Assembly: GCF_000003605.2 (NCBI RefSeq)
Contig: NW_003158234.1
Coordinates: 113,417 to 136,637 of the forward strand
Origin: Saccoglossus kowalevskii
Taxonomy: Eukaryota; Hemichordata; Enteropneusta; Harrimaniidae
Reading direction: 5' to 3'
Length of the DNA stretch: 23,221 nucleotides
Positions 9,201 through 18,200 of this stretch are shown here, piece by piece (position 1 is the first letter of the stretch; every line of letters begins with the position of its first letter). The notes below the pieces were generated by a model. It worked only from the letters and a program-made list of their open reading frames with translations. It had not been told where the DNA came from and ran no database searches. The position numbers and the translations under genes were made by a program.

Positions 9201-12200
9201 CACATCCTGCCAACTCCCCTTTACATTAAATGTACGTTTATCCATCCATATCCTAGTACTTCCCAGCCACAAACACTCAGATTTAAATCCTTCAAGTCCA
9301 AACTCATTGGGTATACTTAGAGCATGTGTGTAAATGTGTCGAAATGGGCGTAGTGCGAGTGGCTAGTGCTAGTAGCACTAATCCGAAAAAGTACTAGATC
9401 TAGTGCTAAAATGGCACTAGATCTAGTGCTAAAATGGCACTAGATCTAGTGCTAAAATGTGCACAGTGCGAGTGGCATTGTTATCGCATTGTCAACGACG
9501 TCGAATAATAGGAGGGGCATCAACAACCACTTTCATATGCAAACTACAAACAGTATAAAACATCGGCAATATACGCGAGATGTCCATAATAATACTTTCT
9601 TTATATGCCGTCGTAAATTAGCCATCCGAAAATCATCAAATATTTTTTGAGGACTTCCATTTTCATCATTGAAGTATCTAACTAGTGTACGCAGACTTTC
9701 AACACCGTCAGTTGGGCCACCAAAGACGAAAGAAACTATTGCAGAATTAACAATAATAATTAATAATTCTTGTTGAATTAAAAAGTAGACCGCCTGCAAT
9801 TTCATTACAATATCGCCCAGTGTCATTTTTCAAATACATTTGTTTTTATTCTCAACGAAATTTCAAATAAAAATGAACACAACTGCATTGTGTAGTAGCA
9901 AATGATTCTGGTTGCGCAATCCGGTCATGCTGCGTCTCACAATTGTTGAATATTATTCAGTAGTGATTATAATAATGCACAAAAAATAAATTCGTTGAAT
10001 TGTTATGAAATTCAAATAAAATTCACTTAGTTTCATCGTAAGCAAATGATTCCGATCGCATATAAACGCTCGATGCTGTAGGGTATCCGCCANNNNNNNN
10101 NNNNNNNNNNNNNNNNNNNNNNNNNNNNNNNNNNNNNNNNNNNNNNNNNNNNNNNNNNNNNNNNNNNNNNNNNNNNNNNNNNNNNNNNNNNNNNNNNNNN
10201 NNNNNNNNNNNNNNNNNNNNNNNNNNNNNNNNNNNNNNNNNNNNNNNNNNNNNNNNNNNNNNNNNNNNNNNNNNNNNNNNNNNNNNNNNNNNNNNNNNNN
10301 NNNNNNNNNNNNNNNNNNNNNNNNNNNNNNNNNNNNNNNNNNNNNNNNNNNNNNNNNNNNNNNNNNNNNNNNNNNNNNNNNNNNNNNNNNNNNNNNNNNN
10401 NNNNNNNNNNNNNNNNNNNNNNNNNNNNNNNNNNNNNNNNNNNNNNNNNNNNNNNNNNNNNNNNNNNNNNNNNNNNNNNNNNNNNNNNNNNNNNNNNNNN
10501 NNNNNNNNNNNNNNNNNNNNNNNNNNNNNNNNNNNNNNNNNNNNNNNNNNNNNNNNNNNNNNNNNNNNNNNNNNNNNNNNNNNNNNNNNNNNNNNNNNNN
10601 NNNNNNNNNNNNNNNNNNNNNNNNNNNNNNNNNNNNNNNNNNNNNNNNNNNNNNNNNNNNNNNNNNNNNNNNNNNNNNNNNNNNNNNNNNNNNNNNNNNN
10701 NNNNNNNNNNNNNNNNNNNNNNNNNNNNNNNNNNNNNNNNNNNNNNNNNNNNNNNNNNNNNNNNNNNNNNNNNNNNNNNNNNNNNNNNNNNNNNNNNNNN
10801 NNNNNNNNNNNNNNNNNNNNNNNNNNNNNNNNNNNNNNNNNNNNNNNNNNNNNNNNNNNNNNNNNNNNNNNNNNNNNNNNNNNNNNNNNNNNNNNNNNNN
10901 NNNNNNNNNNNNNNNNNNNNNNNNNNNNNNNNNNNNNNNNNNNNNNNNNNNNNNNNNNNNNNNNNNNNNNNNNNNNNNNNNNNNNNNNTTCATGTACATA
11001 CTCAGTTTTCCCACTGTAGCACATTTCCAATAAATGAAAGATACAACAACTTTACGTAAATATTAATTTATTTTCAGACAATTACGGGATGTCTCGACGT
11101 CGTTGACACGCGATATCAATGCCACTCGCACTATGTACATTTTAGTACTAGATCTAGTGCCGTTTTAGCACTAGATCTAGTGTCATTTTAGTACTAGATC
11201 TAGTGCCATTTTAGCACTAGATCTAGTACTTTTTCGGATTAGTGCTACTAGCACTAACCACTCGCACTATGTCCATTTCGACACATTTACATACCTCCTT
11301 AGAGATATATACGCTCATTTATAAGCACTAGAATATGATATATTGTCGTTTTTTATTATATTTCGCTTTGCATTATATGCAGCACAAATAGGATCCTCTT
11401 GGAGTTCACCATCCAGCCCATGACAACCAATTTAGTATTTATTGTCCCTCTTGGTATGTCGCTATTCGTTTCTCTATTTTATGCCAGCTCTGAAATTTCA
11501 CTAATTTGTCTTTCAACAATTATGTCCTTTGATTCAGCAACATGTATCGCAGTTGATAGTGATATAAAATTTTTTACCTCTAATGTCTGTCTCTCGGTTT
11601 AATTAATAATTAGTTTCTCAGGGTCATCGGCATCAGTGTTATATGTGATTTTCAAGGTAAAGTTTGTCAGTGTTATTTAGGCATCTACATCAAACAGAAC
11701 TAGTTTGCTATATTCGGATTCTTTGACATGTTTTAAGTTCATTCCAACCTTGTCTATAATGTGTTTATAGATTTCTTTGATATAGTTACATCCACTTCTC
11801 TTAGTTGGGATCATTAAAAACAGTCTCTAGTAAGCTGTGTTTCCATAAACCAATTTTCTGTTCAGTATTAAATTGTTTTCAGTATATAATCGCTGCACAT
11901 TTTCATTCGCTATTTTCATTAGATTCAGTGTGACAGCAGATTCCCAGTCCGCTTCAGTTTTTTTATCCCTGGATGTTTGATACGTTTCACCCCAATAACT
12001 TCCCCATTCCCCATACCCTCTGCCAACCAATTTGTGTGTGTGTGGGGAGGGGTGCATGTGTGAGTGGGGGGGGGGGTCCAGTAGCAACTGTAGCTATAAC
12101 TATACATAGTTATGGAAACTCCAAATGTTCACTGATATTAAATAACAAGTTGTCATCGTTACGTTTTCATCGTACATCGGCTTTGAAATTCCTACACTGA

Positions 12201-15200
12201 ATATTACTATTATTTATTTTAAGTTCAATGTTATTTAACTTCGATCTTTAGTCTTTTATTTCGTATAGTCTCCCGCTGGTTCGTTGTCCCATTCATATTT
12301 CAATGTATTGCTTAATTCAGCACTTTAACAATTTAGTTTAAATTGTAAACATTACTAACTCAATCCTGTTGTGTAATTCATAATTTGGTCATATAAGCAG
12401 TTTGTATTGCTAGTAACTCTTTCACACGGTGTAATAAAATACTGCTTATTCATTTTAAAGATGATTTACAACCCTTATCAAAGCTCACACTCATCAGTTC
12501 CAATGAATTATAATGTAGCCGGCCTATCTGTACTGATTTCAATACTCTATCCTATCTTTAATTAGGTAGTCTCGGTGACTACGAGCAATAACTCCGATCA
12601 CACACTTTCTTGTGGAATTCTCCTTGTGTTGGAAGCTCGCACCAGGTTGTGTACTAATACCATGTTCGAACCCCACCCTTAGTTTTAATAGTTTAGAAAG
12701 AACTTAGAAAGAAGTCTTAGCCAAGGTGCAATGGCGATAGAATGGAACTGATTCTAGACCATTTTTTTCTCAAAATAACGATGCGGTGATGCGATTTCAA
12801 TTGTTGTGTGTGTGATAATTTATATATAATTTAAATAATTTAATTTATAAATATACTGGTTACTACATATTTATATTTCGAATTTTGTCGTCAAACTATA
12901 AAACATATTATTCAAAAAACAGTTATTTTACTAGTATGTGCCTTTGATCAACGAAGCTTAACAGACGGGTTCAATGAATCTGTTTTTTAGGTTTGTGTTT
13001 CTACAGAAGATACAGATAGGTGTTTTGCTAAGCCATGCCACTTTCCAGGCACATGTCAATCATTCTGCAATCAGCCGGGATATATATGTTTGTGCCACAC
13101 TGATGTGTTCACGGGATGTAATTGTGATATGCAAGCCACACAACTTGGTGAGTTCAGATTTAAAGTAATGATTGTGAGACTACAAATAAATCCGGTAAAA
13201 GTTGTACATATACTTTTACAGTTTTGTGCAGAAGAGCTAACTATATAAAGCAACATATACACTACGATAATACATACGTTTTATGTTTTCTTGTTTCAAT
13301 ATGAGCTTACTCAATTTTGATTATACATGGGACAATTCTGTGCACCACTATTACCAGACATATATATTGAGTATAACTAATTCAATTACAGGCACACACA
13401 ACATGAAATTTGAATGTACAAACACGGAGAAATACTTTGTCACTGCAGACTGATTCATACCATATTAATGTCTTGCGTTTAGTATGTGTATGAGTCTACA
13501 CTACAGGATAAACAAAAGAATGTTCAAGTTATAAAATGAAAGCAACTGGCAAAAATATATTTGTACGTGAACTACGAATATTTTCCCCATTACTTTTAAA
13601 ATTGAACCTTGAAGTGCAGTATGTTTTTTGTTTTTTTTTAAATATTCACTATTCACTATTCGATAATATTTTTGTCTTATTTTGTTATTTGTTGTATTAA
13701 ATTTTCATAGACGGCAAACGAGGCTATTGTAATGATATGTAATTGTTAATTATGTGAATTAGGATATCACAAGTAATGGAGAAAACAACTTACAAAACAA
13801 TGGTACCCTATTGTAAAACACATTGATTATCGCAGAACTCGACGTTGAACAAAGCATTATATATCATTATAATATATAATTGTAAAAAATCTATGGGGAG
13901 TAAATATATTATCTTACTCCCTTACCTTACCATATTTGGTTTGTTCATATACACCCAGACGATCGATGTTTGTTTCACAATAGATCTATGCATTCATTTT
14001 TAGGTCAACACAACAGTGAATGTTATTTCGAGGATGATGGAAATGACTACCGTGGAGTTGTTAATATCACTCGTAGTGGGAGAATGTGTCAAAATTGGTT
14101 ATCAAACACCCCACATGAGCACAACAAATTCCCAATCAATTATCCATCAGATGGTCTTGGAGACCATAATTTTTGTCGCAATCCAGGCAGACAAAATTCG
14201 GTTTGGTGTTATACGATGGATCCTGATTTAGAATTTGAATTATGTGACGTAGGGTTACCAAAAGAACACTGTGAACAAGGTAGGGATATCACTACACTAT
14301 TATGTAAATTTGAGCTTCCAGTGGAACAACTGTCTACATGGCAGGGATATGACTGGAGTACTCCTATGTGATATAGAACTACCCACAGAACACTCGAAAT
14401 AAGAATGTGTTATCACTACAGTACTACCGTGTGGTATTGGTTTATAAATGCGCCAATGTTGGGTTATCACTACATTATTACGATAAAATAGATTATAACA
14501 TAGTAATATAATAAAATACATTTTCCATATATATATGTGTGTCAGACTAAATGTATCATTGAAATGTATTTGAAATACAAATGTCAAATACTGTTTAATT
14601 TAGGCATTCACTGGTCTTGGTGCATATCATAACAAATTGTACAGCTGAATAGATTAAAAAACTACGTTACAATGACGTATGTCAACATTTGAGTAATTTA
14701 GTTCCGTCGTAATATTGATGGCACAATAGAATACAGAACATTGAATTGAGACGTATTCTAAGGCATAACAAATATTTTATGTTTTTGTAGATTCTATGTC
14801 AACTATTTCATACCTAGGATGTTTTGAAATTTATAAAAGCGATTTTCGTGGTTGGATGGTTATTGAGAATTCTACACTAACGCCGGAAATGTGTGTCAAA
14901 GATTGCGCTAAATATGGAACTTTATTTGCAACACTGACTGTCGTTGATAATGTTCAATGTCACTGTGCTAACGGTTATCGCATAGGGAAGCCATTGGAGG
15001 AGTTGAACTGCACTACACCATGCCCAGGAAATGGCGAGTTTTTCTGTGGTGGAAACAACGCTGTGTCTGTTTACCATACCGGAAAGCGTATGTAATCATG
15101 TTATTATCCCATACTATTTTCAGCAACTCGTATAGAATTTGATAGAGTGATTTATTGAAGACTTAGATACGCTTATGACTATATTCATCACGACTCATTA

Positions 15201-18200
15201 TTTTTACAGCACTTCCGGAAATAGAAAGCTGCGTCTTCGGAGAAAGATCTGGTGTCTTAATTAAAGGTCTTTGTTACCACTTTTCAAAGAAAAAATTCAA
15301 TTGGGTTGAATCTGAACAGCAGTGTGCATTGAAGGGCGGACAGTTGGCTTCAATTTATGATAGAAAAACTCTGGTGAGACTGGTCTGATACATTTTCAAA
15401 CAAATATTTACGGTATTTGTCATATACATTGGTTAAATAAATTGATACTAAGGAATTGGTTTCTACACTTATTTTAATAGTGTACATTTGTTTTTGGGAC
15501 GGTGTAGGAACATTATGTGTCGTTATTTTCATAGTCGGAATCGGCAACACATGTATGGTATTATCCTATATAGTTGGTATGGGCCTTAAACTACTAATAT
15601 TCAACAGATTTTGTTTGCAATTCCAATGTTGCTAGTAGAACATATTTATTAGTTTCTCAATATTACAGGAGATTTTAACGTATTATGTATCCGTCGAGTT
15701 CCAAGATTGGCGAGCCTCAATCTTAAGAAACTACTGGATTGGCGCAACTGATATTGAACGGGAGGGAATTGTACGTTATAATAACGGAAATGAAAGCATA
15801 CTAGATCTGAATATTGATTTATTTGTCGCCAAAGAGTCACTTCATACTGGACCGTATCCACATTGCATAAGTAAGTGTATAATGTTATATATGCATTCAT
15901 ATAACAGGCTTATTTGATAGTGTACTCAATCCAACACGAGCAACTAAACTTGTTAATGCTTTCCCTTTCAGCTATGTATGGTAAGCACATGTTGAAGTTA
16001 CACAGCATTGCATGTACAGAAAAGCAGTTTTATGTCTGCTCTGATGCACAGTGTACGTACCACATATTATAATAATATTCACTGAAGTGCAGACGATTAA
16101 TTGCATTCGGACACAGCTTATTTTGCGCTCAAATTTATCGCAATGTATTTTTGTTTTACAAGTTATGTACATGTATTCCCTGTTCTATTTAGCTAGCAGC
16201 TAATATAATGATACAAAATAACGCATGACGTTTCACAATCTAGACTACAAACTAACGGTTTTTTGTATATACAATAAAATATTTTTTTTCTCAGTTTGGC
16301 CTACAGTGCCATGCGGCATCGAAAATAATGGTGTGTCAAATGGAGAAAACTGCTTTAAATTAATAAATGTACCACGTGACTGGCACAGAGCAAACATAGC
16401 ATGCGCCAGATATGGCGGTAGACTGGCTACAATTAACGACAGGCATACACATGTAAGTTTATACTCGAATGATATATGTAGATATTATAAATAATATGAT
16501 TTGAATGAAAGAGGAACAATTTTGCATATTTACTGCAGACTTGTACTTTGAAGAAACCAATTCTCTAAAGCTTTTCTGATCTCAAGTTCAATATATCATT
16601 AGAATATAATTTGATATTAAAAGTTTTGGTTTCTTTATATCACTTGTGTTTAACTAATCTCTGAATAATATCAGCTTTACATGGATAAAGGAATAAATAA
16701 ACAGCGGGGGAGCAGATATTGTTGCCATTAAAATGCTGATACTTTGTTCAAAACTAATTCCTCCAAACTCGATAAATATGGTTCCAATAAGAAATCAGCG
16801 TACTGATTAAGTCATCTTTATTGTCGAAAAGCTTTGCATCAGTATTGTACTTTACAAATTAAATACAATCACATCCAATAATTATGTGCCATTATGTATG
16901 GGGTATAGTAGTATATAAGGTAGAAAAATCAAAAGTTTTAATTCATCCAGTCATTTGTGAGTCATTTTAATTTTTCCGAAAGTTTCTTTGAACAAACCAA
17001 TGTGATACAGGGTGCTCTTGAAATTAACGTGGGACTACTATTTTGTATTTAAAAGAAGATGTGGTTAAGGGGCCAGACCCCGCCCATTATTTGTAATAAC
17101 CAGACAGACACTGTTAGAGTGAAAAGCACAACCAAGGCCACCTTAAATTTGAATTGGTTATTTTCAAAATGTGACCTTTAGTTATTTCTCAGACACCAAG
17201 CTTTATTGTCGGGGAGTACCGATGACTGGTGGTTTGGCTTACACTACGACAGTGAGGTCGATGCATTATTGTTTTCTGACTCTACACCCATGCAGAATGA
17301 CACTGCATTCGCAAGTCAGCCTCACGTCACAGGGGATTTTGCAGGTAGTGTCAACAACCAATTAATTAATTAATTAATTAAACAAATTACCTTTCTTTGC
17401 AATTTAATACATATTTAGCATCACTATGCGTATAATAAAACAATTAACCAAACGGGAACAAATTGCTTGTCGTCTGGGAAAAAAATAGTTTGCTAATATT
17501 ACATATCCATCCTTGTAGAAATGAATTTTGATAAGAACTATCTATGGTTATTGGTGAATGGAACTAAAGAAAATTCTTATATTTGTCAAGAGGGTAGCTA
17601 TGATTTTTTTTCATTATGAGTACAATAACTTGTACCGCGCACAATTGCTTTTAGAAGATTTTGTAAAAATAAAACGTACAAAAGAATACAGTGCTTTAAC
17701 ATGGCATAACACTCCTCGTATTAACACAAATAAATTGTAATGCACGATATATTTTTCAGATTTAGAAGACACTGGGTGCCCCTATGGTAAGACAAGTTGA
17801 TAATAATGTAACTGTATATTTGTAATAATCGAGTATAATACTTATATGTTAGAATAAATACTCTTCGTTAATAAATGCTTATGTAATTTCGTTAGGATGG
17901 ACTAGATTTGGTAACAGTTGCTATTATTACCTCGACGGAACCCTGGAATCTGTTTATAACGAAAGTCTTCACTTGTGTGAAATGTACGTAATTGTTATTA
18001 TATTCTTGAAACAGTAACTGGAAGAATTATTTAGGGTACAATGTGTACAATTTTATAACCATGTGTAAAATATAATAATACACGTCGTTTTGTGTTCTTT
18101 TTCTTGTTGATCTTAAAAGCTTAAAAATACTTTGTTGTCAAGATACACGTACTTGTATTTTATATTTATACAGAGCTGGGGCGAGTTTGGTTGTTGTTAA

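Larger units (their letters stand above)
9323..11297. mobile_element. Foldback-type DNA transposon in gene B intron 1
   Basis: Two long terminal inverted repeats (9323-9504 and 11094-11297) enclose an interior that includes the assembly gap. The termini share AAATGTGTCGAAATGG, AGTGCGAGTGG, TAGTGCTAGTAGCACTAATC and the palindromic subrepeats, and end internally with GTCAACGACGTCGA. A 7-bp target duplication flanks it. Long termini built from tandem subrepeats are typical of foldback elements; FB and Galileo of the P superfamily are the known animal examples, and 7-bp duplications are reported for Galileo. No transposase domain is recognisable outside the gap, so superfamily placement is inference. 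It may be non-autonomous or carry its transposase in the unread gap. Confidence 0.75.

Noticed and set aside
9390-9455. CRISPR-like regular repeats
   Set aside because: The 23-bp units are contiguous palindromic subrepeats of a transposon terminus with near-constant spacers, in a eukaryotic intron.
9953-11030. Two minus-strand open frames of 335-353 codons
   Set aside because: Nearly all of each frame is the N gap; only short real ends exist, so they are artefacts.
12540-12700. tRNA-derived SINE or tRNA gene (GTTCGAACCCC)
   Set aside because: Only the B-box-like string is present; no A box at proper spacing and no cloverleaf could be drawn.
14280-14371. Kringle frame reading through to 14371
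   Set aside because: A GT donor at 14280 joins in phase with the WSC exon, while the read-through adds no domain.
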